Assembly: GCA_902797125.1 (NCBI GenBank) | Contig: CADBRS010000073.1 | Location: forward strand, 1-13,883 | Length of the DNA stretch: 13,883 bases | DNA from: an uncultured Ruminococcus sp. | GTDB taxonomy: Bacteria > Bacillota > Clostridia > Oscillospirales > CAG-272 | Direction of reading: 5' to 3' | Part shown: positions 1 to 7,899 of the stretch, piece by piece | Layout of the letters: each line of letters begins with the position of its first letter | Position numbering within the stretch: position 1 is the stretch's first letter | The notes under the pieces: generated by a model | Database searches by the model: none | What the model was told of the DNA's origin: nothing | Seen by the model: the letters and a program-made list of their open reading frames with translations, nothing else | Made by a program: the position numbers and the translations under genes

Positions 1-60
1 GTCGAGCTTCTGGATGCGAACGAGTGGGATATCCGGAAGGCGGTCGAATCTGCTGAATAA
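1..60 (+). CDS. C-terminal end of an unidentified protein (5' part outside window)
   Basis: Frame 1 is open from the window edge to a TAA at 58-60 and gives 19 residues ending DIRKAVESAE. The pattern LL-x-AN-x-WD-x-x-KAVE resembles the last helix of a small UBA-like three-helix fold (compare the elongation factor Ts N-terminus), but this is too short to name a family. A strong terminator starts seven bases after the stop, which supports this being a true gene end. The gene converges on the transketolase gene. The protein identity is unknown. Confidence 0.5.
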   Translation, partial: VELLDANEWDIRKAVESAE

Positions 61-66
61 ACAACG

Positions 67-118
67 AAAAAACCCGATCTGAGGGAGTCCCGGGGACTTC
101 CGACAGACCGGGTTTTTT
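67..118. terminator. Bidirectional rho-independent terminator
   Basis: A run of six A followed by CCCG (67-76) pairs perfectly with CGGG plus six T (109-118). After one A/C mismatch the stem continues TCTG/CAGA (78-81 with 104-107). An inner GGAGTCC/GGACTTCC arm (84-90 with 94-101, one bulged T) caps it. Because it has an A tract on the left and a T tract on the right, it can terminate both the rightward partial gene and the leftward transketolase gene. Confidence 0.9.
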
Positions 119-134
119 GATTATTTGTAGCGGA

Positions 135-1088
135 TCAGGCTTTGAGTGAAGCCAGGATCTTCTGAGCGATGTGGGCGCCGTCCAGACCATAGTAGTCAAG
201 GAGGGCAGGCACTGTTCCGCTTCTTCCGAACGTATCGTTGACTCCGATGCGGGTCAGCGGGACGGGCGCCTTGTCGGACAGGGCCTCCAGAACGGTGGCG
301 CCCAAACCTCCGATCACGGAATGCTCTTCGACTGTGAACAAGCGGCGCGTCTTCTTGGCATATTTGACCAGCAGATCTTCATCGATCGGCTTGATCGTGT
401 GGATGTCCAGAACGGCTGCGTCGATGCCTTCGGATTCCAGGATGGCGCGTGCCTTCATGGCCTCGACGACCATAATACCGGTCGCGACGATCGTGATGTC
501 TTTACCGTCCGCAAAAACGCGGCCTTTTCCGACTTCGAAAGGATCGTCCATGGACGTGATGATGGGGGAGGCGGCGCGTCCCAGCCTGATGTAGACCGGT
601 CCGTCGATATCCAATGCGGCCTCCGTGCATTTTTTGGCTTCGTTCCCGTCGCAGGGAGAAAAGACCGTCATGCCCGGCAATACGCGCATGATGGACAGGT
701 CTTCCAGACACTGATGCGTGGCGCCGTCCTCGCCGACGGACAGACCTGCGTGCGTGGCGCCGATCTTGACGTTGAGATGCGGATAGGCGATGGAGTTGCG
801 GACCTGATCATAAGCTCTGCCAGCCGCGAAAATCGCGTAGGTGGACGCAAAAACGGGCGTTCCCGTCGATGCGATCCCGGCCGCGACGGACATCATGTTG
901 GCTTCCGCAATGCCGCATTCGATGAATCTGTCCGGAAATTTATCTCTGAAATAGATGGTTCTCGTGGAGTCCGTCAGGTCTGCGCACATGACGACGAAGT
1001 TTCTTTTTTCGCCCAGCGCCTCCAGGGCTCTTCCGTAACCGTCTCGGGTTGCCATTTTTTCTTTTGATTCGGTGACAAGGCTGCTCAT
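135..1088 (-). CDS. Transketolase, C-terminal subunit (split transketolase)
   Basis: This 317-residue protein matches the C-terminal half of a split transketolase: a pyrimidine-binding TPP domain (about 12-175) and a transketolase C domain (about 190-310). Visible motifs are ECGIAEANM (57-65), with E62 at the position of the glutamate that activates TPP; GEDGATHQ (119-126), with the substrate-site histidine H125; and HSVIGGLG (256-263). With an N-terminal subunit it would transfer two-carbon units between sugar phosphates in the pentose phosphate pathway. The start at 1088 is chosen because AAAGGA (1104-1099) lies 10 nt upstream. The longer reading frame to 1136 would run through the TATAAT promoter. 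The N-terminal subunit gene, normally directly upstream, is absent: era diverges there. A DXP-synthase-like or other TPP-enzyme half is less likely given the length and motifs. The family assignment is secure; the substrate is inferred. Confidence 0.93.
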   Translation of the reverse strand: MSSLVTESKEKMATRDGYGRALEALGEKRNFVVMCADLTDSTRTIYFRDKFPDRFIECGIAEANMMSVAAGIASTGTPVFASTYAIFAAGRAYDQVRNSIAYPHLNVKIGATHAGLSVGEDGATHQCLEDLSIMRVLPGMTVFSPCDGNEAKKCTEAALDIDGPVYIRLGRAASPIITSMDDPFEVGKGRVFADGKDITIVATGIMVVEAMKARAILESEGIDAAVLDIHTIKPIDEDLLVKYAKKTRRLFTVEEHSVIGGLGATVLEALSDKAPVPLTRIGVNDTFGRSGTVPALLDYYGLDGAHIAQKILASLKA

Positions 1089-1124
1089 ATAGTCAGGATC
1101 CTTTCGTGGATTGCTTTCGCTTTC

Positions 1125-1130
1125 ATTATA
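1125..1130 (-). promoter_or_regulatory. -10 element of the transketolase-subunit promoter
   Basis: On the minus strand this is an exact TATAAT, about 37 nt upstream of the chosen start codon. No good -35 box is seen: the 17-nt spacing gives TTCCAT and the 18-nt spacing gives CTTCCA. Its position inside the longer in-frame extension of the gene supports the downstream start at 1088. Confidence 0.5.
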
Positions 1131-1251
1131 ACCCATGACACGGGAAAATGGAAGTCTTTTTTTATTTTTCGGACGGGAAAAAAGGGACGCTCATCTCAAA
1201 CGATTTTTGAGGTTTTTTCTCGCGCGCGCACGCAAAAGTCGGAAAATAATG

Positions 1252-1257
1252 TATAAT
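1252..1257 (+). promoter_or_regulatory. -10 element of the era operon promoter
   Basis: An exact TATAAT lies 45 nt upstream of the era start, in the 214-bp divergent region 1089-1302. No convincing -35 box is present at 16-18 nt. Transcription would start near 1264. The rest of the divergent region is T-rich on the plus strand (1156-1171, 1203-1219) and holds no other gene that I can support. Confidence 0.5.
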
Positions 1258-1302
1258 GTAGACAGGGTAGTTTGCTATCCGTTCGTTTTTGGGAGATTTT
1301 GT

Positions 1303-2199
1303 ATGAAAAAAACCGGTTTTATCGCTTTGGTCGGACGGCCCAACGTCGGAAAATCCACATTGATGAATACGATCCTCGGTGAAAAAGTGGCGATCGTCAG
1401 CCACAAGCCCCAGACCACGCGGAACCGCATCCTGGGCATCGAGACCAGAGGGGACGATCAATACGTCTTCATGGATACGCCAGGCCTTTTCAACCCCAGG
1501 AATTCTTTGGGCGACTATATGGTCAAGGCGGCCAATCTCACGCTCAAGACGGCAGACGCCGTCATCCTGGTCGTGGACGCGGGCAGGGAGCCCGGAGACG
1601 TCGAGAAAAACGTCATCAAAGTCTTGAAAAATATGAAGCTTCCCGGCGCGCTGGCGGTCAACAAGATCGATCAGTACGACAAGGAGGCGATCGCCAAATG
1701 CATCGCGTCCTATGCCAGGCTTCACGCTTTCGAGGCCGTTGTTCCGATCAGCGCCAGATCCGGCAAACACGTGGACGAACTGATGGACGAATGTTCCCGT
1801 TTTCTGCATGAATGCGAAGACTGGTTTTACGACGCAGACGATTTCACGGATCAGTCCATGCGCCAGATGGCTTCCGAGATCATCCGGGAAAAAATCCTCC
1901 GGACGACCAACAAGGAAGTCCCGCACGGCGTGGCCGTCGTGATCGAAGAATACAAGGAAACGGACTCTCTCGTATCCATCCGGGCAGACATCTACGTGGA
2001 GAAAGACAGCCACAAAGGGATACTCGTGGGCAAGGGAGGGGCCAATCTGAAACAGATCGGGACCTATGCCCGGGAAGACCTCGAAAAACTGCTCGGCACC
2101 AAAGTCTTTCTCGATCTGTGGGTCCGGGTGAAGAGCAACTGGCGCGAGTCGGCAGCCATGGTCACCAATCTGGGTTACCGCGACAAGGATTTAACATAG
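1303..2199 (+). CDS. era: GTPase Era, 30S ribosome assembly factor
   Basis: The 298-residue product has the full Era architecture. The GTPase domain carries G1 GRPNVGKST (11-19), switch KPQTTR (35-40), G3 DTPG (58-61) and G4 NKID (120-123). A C-terminal KH domain has the GKGG loop (243-246) and ends within a residue or two of the usual length. Era binds the 3' end of 16S rRNA through its KH domain and times late 30S assembly by GTP hydrolysis. The ATG at 1303 is chosen because GGGAG (1291-1295) lies 7 nt upstream and the protein then begins directly at the GTPase strand. The in-frame extension back to 1135 crosses the promoter. It is the first gene of the long operon; the stop codon overlaps the phoH ribosome binding site. 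Confidence 0.97.
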   Translation: MKKTGFIALVGRPNVGKSTLMNTILGEKVAIVSHKPQTTRNRILGIETRGDDQYVFMDTPGLFNPRNSLGDYMVKAANLTLKTADAVILVVDAGREPGDVEKNVIKVLKNMKLPGALAVNKIDQYDKEAIAKCIASYARLHAFEAVVPISARSGKHVDELMDECSRFLHECEDWFYDADDFTDQSMRQMASEIIREKILRTTNKEVPHGVAVVIEEYKETDSLVSIRADIYVEKDSHKGILVGKGGANLKQIGTYAREDLEKLLGTKVFLDLWVRVKSNWRESAAMVTNLGYRDKDLT

Positions 2200-2214
2200 G
2201 AGTTAATCGGATAT

Positions 2215-3234
2215 ATGGTCACACGTACGATTTTTTTGACGCCCGAAGAGGAATCATCCGCACTGTTCGGTTCGCTGGACCGGAACATGAAGGAAGTGGA
2301 GGACGCTTTCGGAGTCCAGATCATGAACCGGACCGTCAACGGCCAGAATGCCATCATCATCACGGGTGAGGAAGAGGGTATCGACCGGGCGGAGGAAGCC
2401 ATCTCCCATATGAGAAAAAGTATCCGCTCTTCCGGCAATCTTTCGGATCAGTCCGTAGGCTATATCGTGGATTCCGTCAAGGCGGGAGAAACGGAAGATC
2501 TCGGCGATTTCGAAAACGACTGCATCACGGTCACGTTCAAAGGCAAACCGGTCAAACCCAAAACCGCCGGACAGCAGAAATACGTTAAGGCGATCGAAAA
2601 GAACACCATCGTTTTCGGGATCGGGCCTGCCGGAACGGGCAAGACCTATCTGGCCGTCGCGATGGCTGTCAAGGCGCTCCGCGAGCACCGGGTCAACCGG
2701 ATCATCCTGACCCGGCCCGCGATCGAAGCAGGCGAAAAACTGGGCTTTCTGCCCGGAGATCTGCAGAGCAAGATCGACCCCTATCTCCGCCCCCTCTACG
2801 ACGCGCTCTTCGACATGATGGGGACCGAGGCATACCAGAAACAGATCGAAAAAGGCGTCATCGAGATCGCGCCGCTCGCCTATATGAGAGGCCGGACGCT
2901 GGACGACAGTTTCATCATTCTGGACGAAGCCCAGAACGCGACCCCCGAACAGATGAAGATGTTTTTGACCCGTCTCGGATTCAATTCCAAGATGGTGATC
3001 ACGGGCGACCTGACCCAGACGGATCTGCCGTACGGTCAGAAAAGCGGTCTTTTGATCGCATCCCGGATCCTTTCCCACGTGGACGACATCGTCATCCATG
3101 CCTTTACCGAACGGGACGTGGTCAGACACAAACTCGTTCAGAAGATCATACTCGCCTACGATAAGGCCGAGCGCGAAGCCGCCGCGAAGAAGACCCGGGA
3201 CGGCGAACGGATATACAGGGTCAAAAAGAACTAA
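2215..3234 (+). CDS. phoH: PhoH-family ATPase (PhoH/YbeZ type)
   Basis: The 339-residue product has an N-terminal KH-like segment (about 1-75) and a RecA-type PhoH ATPase domain. Motifs are Walker A GPAGTGKT (137-144), TRPA (166-169), Walker B ILDEAQN (235-241) and the sensor ITGD (262-265). These match the PhoH/YbeZ type that partners the ribonuclease YbeY, not the PIN-PhoH fusion. Proposed roles in this family are RNA helicase-like or phosphate-stress ATPase activity linked to rRNA maturation; the exact reaction is not settled. It starts 15 nt after era, with AGGAG at 2198-2202 overlapping the era stop, and is followed directly by ybeY, the classical partner. Length and motifs look intact. 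Confidence 0.95.
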   Translation: MVTRTIFLTPEEESSALFGSLDRNMKEVEDAFGVQIMNRTVNGQNAIIITGEEEGIDRAEEAISHMRKSIRSSGNLSDQSVGYIVDSVKAGETEDLGDFENDCITVTFKGKPVKPKTAGQQKYVKAIEKNTIVFGIGPAGTGKTYLAVAMAVKALREHRVNRIILTRPAIEAGEKLGFLPGDLQSKIDPYLRPLYDALFDMMGTEAYQKQIEKGVIEIAPLAYMRGRTLDDSFIILDEAQNATPEQMKMFLTRLGFNSKMVITGDLTQTDLPYGQKSGLLIASRILSHVDDIVIHAFTERDVVRHKLVQKIILAYDKAEREAAAKKTRDGERIYRVKKN

Positions 3235-3264
3235 CAGGATATTTACAAGGAGGACCTCGGAACG

Positions 3265-3744
3265 ATGTTAAAAGTAAAGATGAGTACAACCGACAGACAG
3301 TCCGGGTTTCCGAACACGCCCGCCCTGCGCGCGCTGATCAAGCGCGCCGTTCGCACGACGCTTTCTCTGGAAGGGCTCGAAGGCCTTTTCGAAGTGGAAG
3401 TGACCCTGACGGACAACGAAGGGATCCGGGAATATAACAAAAACTACCGGGGAATCGACAAGGAGACAGACGTGCTCAGTTTTCCGCTCTACGATCCCGC
3501 GTCGTCCTTCCGTTATGCGGAGGACCAATACGTGCCGCTCGGAGACATCGTACTGTCTCTGGAGCAGGCGAAAAAGCAGTCCGACACGTTCGGTCATTCC
3601 TTCGAACGGGAAGTAGCCTATCTGGTCTCCCATTCCACATTGCATCTTTTGGGCATGGATCACGAGAGGTCGGACGCTGAGGACGCTTTGATGCGCGAAA
3701 AGCAGAACGCCGTGATGGCTTCTTTGGGATTGGAGGTCAGCTAA
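3265..3744 (+). CDS. ybeY: Endoribonuclease YbeY, rRNA maturation factor
   Basis: This 159-residue protein carries the YbeY metal site, HSTLHLLGMDH (123-133), with zinc ligands H123, H127 and H133, plus the family motifs TDVLSFP (68-74) and LGDI (92-95). YbeY is a zinc-dependent single-strand endoribonuclease needed for 16S rRNA 3'-end maturation and 70S quality control in the bacteria studied. A strong AAGGAGG (3247-3253) lies 11 nt upstream of the ATG. Its TAA overlaps the next ATG by one base (TAATG), indicating translational coupling to the membrane protein gene. The length is usual for the family. Confidence 0.96.
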   Translation: MLKVKMSTTDRQSGFPNTPALRALIKRAVRTTLSLEGLEGLFEVEVTLTDNEGIREYNKNYRGIDKETDVLSFPLYDPASSFRYAEDQYVPLGDIVLSLEQAKKQSDTFGHSFEREVAYLVSHSTLHLLGMDHERSDAEDALMREKQNAVMASLGLEVS

Positions 3745-4388
3745 TGCCTTACCAGGGTTACTACGCACGCAAAAAGCAGGAAAAAGAAAAGGAACAAGAG
3801 AAACGGAAACCGGACGAGGAAATATTCCCGACCGAAGACAAACCGATCGGTGAGCCCAAAGCCCAACCGGACGAGCGGCCGGAAGAACCCGAAAAAGACG
3901 TTCTCCGGTTCACGAGCGACGATCAGAAGATCCATGAGGAGGAGGCATCAAGCCCCGCCCGTCAGTTCGTGAGCGCGCATATCCGGCTGATCACGTTTTT
4001 GGTGTGCCTCACCATGTTTCTGGCCCTGGCAGGTCCGTTCAGCGTGATCCAGATCATCCGGTATACGGAGGAGCGGAAAGAAGTTGCCAAGCCCCAGGTC
4101 ACCATGCAGGTCCTCGAAGGGCTCTACAAACGGAGCGAGAAGATCACCTGGAACGATTTCAAACCCTACCAGTCCGAAACCGTCAAGCAGAGCACCCAGT
4201 ATCTGGCGAAAAACTACTGGATCCCCGGAGACGTCTATTTCGTCCGTGTGGGGGGACTGATCTCCGAGATCTTCCCGGAATATGTCATCGTGGTCAACGC
4301 GGATACGGGTAACAGTTGCGATTTGCTGGATGCGGAAGACGATTTCTTCGCATTCCTAGAGGAAGAAAATAATCAGAAAGAATCATGA
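3744..4388 (+). CDS. Uncharacterised single-pass membrane protein
   Basis: I do not recognise this 214-residue protein. Residues 1-70 are highly charged, first Lys/Glu-rich (8-25) then acidic and Pro/Glu-rich (24-70), and are predicted to be disordered and cytoplasmic. One hydrophobic segment spans about 79-105 (includes LITFLVCLTMFLALAG). Residues 110-205 form a probably folded extracytoplasmic domain with WNDFKPY (136-142), a YWIPGDVYF stretch (158-166) and VIVVNADTG (181-189), then an acidic tail. The N-terminus lacks the features of a cleaved signal peptide, so a type II anchor is likely. It overlaps ybeY by 1 nt and mutS2 by 4 nt (ATGA), so its translation is tied to both. It lies near where other Firmicutes carry yqfF or dgkA around ybeY, but it resembles neither. 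Function unknown; real-gene confidence is high from the coupling and codon use. Confidence 0.85.
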   Translation: MPYQGYYARKKQEKEKEQEKRKPDEEIFPTEDKPIGEPKAQPDERPEEPEKDVLRFTSDDQKIHEEEASSPARQFVSAHIRLITFLVCLTMFLALAGPFSVIQIIRYTEERKEVAKPQVTMQVLEGLYKRSEKITWNDFKPYQSETVKQSTQYLAKNYWIPGDVYFVRVGGLISEIFPEYVIVVNADTGNSCDLLDAEDDFFAFLEEENNQKES

Positions 4389-6796
4389 GTATCAACGAAA
4401 AAACATTGATCACGCTGGAGTTCGACAAGGTCAGGTCTCAACTGGTCACCTACTGTTCGACCGAAGGCGCCAAGCGGAAAGCCGCTTCGTGCGTCCCCCT
4501 GACAGACTCCTGTCTGATCGAAAAATTGCAAAATGAAACCGCGGACGCCCGCCGTTTCATAGACGTCAAAGGGCTGCCGTCTTTCGGCTCCGGCCCGGAC
4601 GTCACGGACGCCGCCGCCCGCGCGGGCAAGGGAGCCACGCTCTCGACCCGGGAACTCTTGGACGTGGCGACTGTCCTTCAGGCCGTTCGCCTGGTCTCGG
4701 ACTACGGCCGGGAGAACCGGACCTTCGAGTCCGCTCTGGACGTCTATTTCAACGCATTGTTCCCGCAGGACGGTTTGGCCCGGTCCATCACGAGAGCCAT
4801 CCAGGCCGAAGACCGGATTTCGGACGACGCCTCTCCCGAACTTGCGGATATCCGCAGGAAGAAGAGAAGCGTCAACAACCGGATCAAGGAAGTCCTTCAG
4901 CATTATGTCTCGGGACAGGTCGCGTCCACCTACCTGCAGGAAAATATCGTCACGACCCGGAACGGCCGATTCGTCATTCCGGTCAAGGTCGAGCACAAGA
5001 ACGATCTGCGCGGGTTGATCCACGACACCAGTTCATCCGGCGCCACGGTCTTTATGGAGCCGATGGCCGTCGTGGAAGCCAACAACGAACTGTCCATGCT
5101 CGAGTCCAAAGAGCGGCACGAGATCGAAAGGATCTTGTCCGAGCTGTCCGACCAGGTCGGGAAAAACGAAGGCTCGATCGTGGCGGATTACCGCATGCTG
5201 ACCGAACTGTCCTATATTTTCGGACGGGCCATGTTCGGCCAGAGCATGTCCGGCATCCGGCCTAAGATCAACGAAGACCGCACCGTCTGCTTCAAAAGGG
5301 CGCGTCATCCCCTGATCGAAAAGGGTCGCGTCGTCCCGATCGACTTGTACCTGGGGCAGGCCTTCGACTATGACACTTTGGTCATCACAGGGCCCAATAC
5401 GGGCGGCAAAACGGTCTCGCTGAAGACCCTCGGACTGCTTTCCCTGATGGCGCAGGCCGGTTTGCAGATCCCGGCGGACGAAGGTTCTTCGGTCACCGTG
5501 TTCGAAAACGTCCTCTGCGATATCGGCGACGAGCAGAGCATCGAGCAGAGCCTTTCCACGTTCTCCTCGCATATGGTCCGCATCATTTCCATCCTCGAAT
5601 CGATGGACGAGCACTCGCTCGTCATCCTGGACGAACTCGGTGCGGGAACCGATCCCGTCGAAGGAGCCGCGCTGGCCCGGGCCATCCTCGAGCACGTGCG
5701 CAGCCGCGGCGCACTCTGCGCCGTGACGACCCATTACGCCGAACTGAAGGCGTATGCATTGAATACCGATCACGTGAAAAACGCGTCCTGCGAGTTCGAC
5801 GTCAAAACGCTTCAGCCCACATACCGGCTGATCATCGGAACGCCCGGAAAATCCAACGCTTTCGCCATTTCGGCCAAATTGGGCATTCCGGAAACCGTCA
5901 TCGACCGCGCACAGCAGCTGGTCGATCCGGACGCCGTCCATTTCGAAGACGTCATCGGCAGGCTGGATGACATGCGCCAGGAACTGGAAGCTCAGAAAGA
6001 GCAGGCCAGACTGATCCGCGAAGATCTGGAACGTCAGGAAAAAGACGCCCGGCGCAGGATCGAAGAAGACACGCGGAAAGCCAGACAAGTCCTCACGGAT
6101 GCCCAGAACAAGGCGTCTGCCATGGTCCAGAGCGCGAAAGCTTCGTCCGAGTTCATTTTCAAGGAAGCGGACAAAGTCCGGCGGGAACAGGAAGCCAAGG
6201 CGATCGCCGAAAAAACGGCGGAAGCCAAAAAGGCCATCCGGGATCATCTGAAAAACGGTCCCGGAAACTACGAGCAGTTCGACGCTCTCGAACTGGAAGA
6301 CGGCGGAGCCTACGTGCTGCCCAGACCTTTGGTCAAAGGCGACCGCGTCATCATCCGCTCCATCGGACAGTCCGGCGTTCTGAAAGAGGATCCGGACGCC
6401 AAAGGATATTGCAAGATCCAGGCCGGATCTCTTTCTACCAAAGTCCATCTGGACGATCTCAGACTGGTCGAAGACAAACCCTCTGAATCCTCTGCCAAAT
6501 CCAAATCGGAAAAGGCATCCGTCAAAAAGGATCTTTCATCCAATATGCTGCATCCCGAACTGGATCTGCGCGGTCTCACCGGATACGAAGCCTGGCTGCA
6601 GGTGGACAAATATCTGGACACGGCCATCCTTCACGGGCTGCATGAGGTCCGTTTGGTCCACGGCAAGGGGACCGGGGCGCTCCGCTCCTACCTCCAGACC
6701 GAACTGAGACGGGACAAACGGGTGGAATCCATGCGTCTGGGCAAACTGGGCGAAGGGGATTCCGGCGTGACGGTCATCACGCTCAAAAACGTTTAA
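4385..6796 (+). CDS. mutS2: MutS2: MutS-like ATPase with C-terminal Smr domain
   Basis: The 803-residue product lacks the MutS mismatch-recognition domain and begins with core/clamp helices (about 1-300). It then has the ABC-type ATPase domain with Walker A GPNTGGKT (336-343) and Walker B VILDE (413-417), a long charged coiled coil (about 515-620), a KOW-like strand region (about 640-690) and a Smr nuclease domain with LDLRG (726-730) and HGKGTG (759-764). Family members suppress homologous recombination, and in Bacillus subtilis MutS2 has also been linked to collided ribosomes; which role applies here cannot be read from sequence. The start overlaps the upstream stop by 4 nt (ATGA). Length fits the family, and all key motifs are present, including the Smr residues that some homologues lack. 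Confidence 0.97.
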   Translation: MSINEKTLITLEFDKVRSQLVTYCSTEGAKRKAASCVPLTDSCLIEKLQNETADARRFIDVKGLPSFGSGPDVTDAAARAGKGATLSTRELLDVATVLQAVRLVSDYGRENRTFESALDVYFNALFPQDGLARSITRAIQAEDRISDDASPELADIRRKKRSVNNRIKEVLQHYVSGQVASTYLQENIVTTRNGRFVIPVKVEHKNDLRGLIHDTSSSGATVFMEPMAVVEANNELSMLESKERHEIERILSELSDQVGKNEGSIVADYRMLTELSYIFGRAMFGQSMSGIRPKINEDRTVCFKRARHPLIEKGRVVPIDLYLGQAFDYDTLVITGPNTGGKTVSLKTLGLLSLMAQAGLQIPADEGSSVTVFENVLCDIGDEQSIEQSLSTFSSHMVRIISILESMDEHSLVILDELGAGTDPVEGAALARAILEHVRSRGALCAVTTHYAELKAYALNTDHVKNASCEFDVKTLQPTYRLIIGTPGKSNAFAISAKLGIPETVIDRAQQLVDPDAVHFEDVIGRLDDMRQELEAQKEQARLIREDLERQEKDARRRIEEDTRKARQVLTDAQNKASAMVQSAKASSEFIFKEADKVRREQEAKAIAEKTAEAKKAIRDHLKNGPGNYEQFDALELEDGGAYVLPRPLVKGDRVIIRSIGQSGVLKEDPDAKGYCKIQAGSLSTKVHLDDLRLVEDKPSESSAKSKSEKASVKKDLSSNMLHPELDLRGLTGYEAWLQVDKYLDTAILHGLHEVRLVHGKGTGALRSYLQTELRRDKRVESMRLGKLGEGDSGVTVITLKNV

Positions 6797-6810
6797 TTTA
6801 AAGGATTTCT

Positions 6811-7899
6811 ATGATTCGATTTTTACACACGGCAGATCTGCATCTGGATTCCAAACTGAATACGCGCCTGGACGAGCGACGGCTCAAGATCCGGCGGAAC
6901 GAACTCTCTGCCGTGCCCGAACGGATCGCGCAAAAGGCCAAGGAACTGTCCTGCCGGGCCGTTCTCCTTTGCGGAGACGTCTTCGACCGGGCCAAGCCCA
7001 CCGAGACTTCTATGCGCAGGTTCAAAAAGGTCCTGGAGGATTATCCGGATCTGGATTTCCTGCTCCTTTTGGGCAACCATGACGGCGGCATTTCTCCGTC
7101 CCGCTTTGCGGACTGGAACTGCCCGAATCTGAAACTGTTCCCGAAAAAAGGCTGGGGTTCCTACGACTATCCCGAAGTCTCCGTTTCGGGAACGGAGGAT
7201 CTGGAGAGCGCGACGGTGGAAAAACTGCCGCAGCGGTCCGGCACGCATATTGTCATGCTCCACGGCGAGATCCGGGACGGCATGGCCATGCAGAAGGACA
7301 CGATCCCGGTAGGCCGTTTCCGGGGCAAAGGCATCGATTATCTGGCGCTCGGCCACTATCACAGCTACGCCGAACAGGCTCTGGATCAGCGAGGCGTCTG
7401 CGTGTATTCAGGATGCCCGGAGGGCCGCGGGATGGATGAAACGGGTGAAAAGGGCGTCGTGCTGATCGAAGTCGATCAGGGCAGGGTCAGTCACCGCTTC
7501 ATTCCCATGGCACAGCGGCAGATCTTCGATCTGGAACTGCACGTCGATGAACAGGATGCTTTCGAAGACGTCCGGGAAAAGGTCGGGCAGACCGTTTCCG
7601 GCATTTCGCAGGATTCCATCGTGCGCGTCAGACTGACCGGACGGTCCGGAGACCGGACTTCGCTCTATCCGGAGATCCTGGACGCGGATCTGAATGAAAA
7701 GTTTTTCTTTGCCTGGACAGAGAACAAAACCGTATGTTCTGCCGGTGCAGGCGACGAAGATGAAGTATCGGTCAGGTCCGAATTCATCCGGACGGTCCGC
7801 GAGGACACGGCGCTTTCGGATGAAGAAAAAGAAGCCGTTTTGCAGTACGGCCTCGCCGCATTGAACAAAGATCGACACACCTTTGAGGTTATTTTATGA
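6811..7899 (+). CDS. YhaO/SbcD-like metallophosphoesterase (DNA repair exonuclease)
   Basis: This 362-residue calcineurin-like phosphoesterase shows all the metal-site motifs in order: DLH (9-11), GDVFD (55-59), GNHD (88-91), HGE (151-153) and GHYH (181-184). This arrangement is that of the Mre11/SbcD nuclease family, and the companion gene makes it the YhaO type. Residues 240-362 would form the capping and ATPase-binding region. It is expected to cut DNA ends in a complex with the following ATPase. It starts 14 nt after mutS2 with AAAGGA upstream of the ATG and overlaps the ATPase gene by 4 nt (ATGA), as expected for subunits of one complex. The enzymatic class is secure; the DNA substrate is inferred from the family. 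Confidence 0.92.
   Translation: MIRFLHTADLHLDSKLNTRLDERRLKIRRNELSAVPERIAQKAKELSCRAVLLCGDVFDRAKPTETSMRRFKKVLEDYPDLDFLLLLGNHDGGISPSRFADWNCPNLKLFPKKGWGSYDYPEVSVSGTEDLESATVEKLPQRSGTHIVMLHGEIRDGMAMQKDTIPVGRFRGKGIDYLALGHYHSYAEQALDQRGVCVYSGCPEGRGMDETGEKGVVLIEVDQGRVSHRFIPMAQRQIFDLELHVDEQDAFEDVREKVGQTVSGISQDSIVRVRLTGRSGDRTSLYPEILDADLNEKFFFAWTENKTVCSAGAGDEDEVSVRSEFIRTVREDTALSDEEKEAVLQYGLAALNKDRHTFEVIL

Noticed and set aside
1089..1136. In-frame 16-residue extension of the transketolase subunit
   Set aside because: It spans an exact TATAAT and lacks a ribosome binding site, whereas the start at 1088 has AAAGGA upstream.
1135..1302. In-frame extension of Era by 56 residues
   Set aside because: It contains the TATAAT promoter and leader; Era homologues begin just before the GTPase domain, and the ATG at 1303 has a good ribosome binding site.
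3631..3663. YbeY metal motif with Ser in place of the Gly after the first His
   Set aside because: All three His ligands are kept, and HS-x-LHLLG is, to my knowledge, a common form in Firmicutes, so it does not suggest loss of function.
5033..6448. A 471-codon open frame on the minus strand
   Set aside because: It is antisense to mutS2, whose domains and motifs are intact; the frame exists because of GC-rich codon bias, and its translation shows no recognisable domain.
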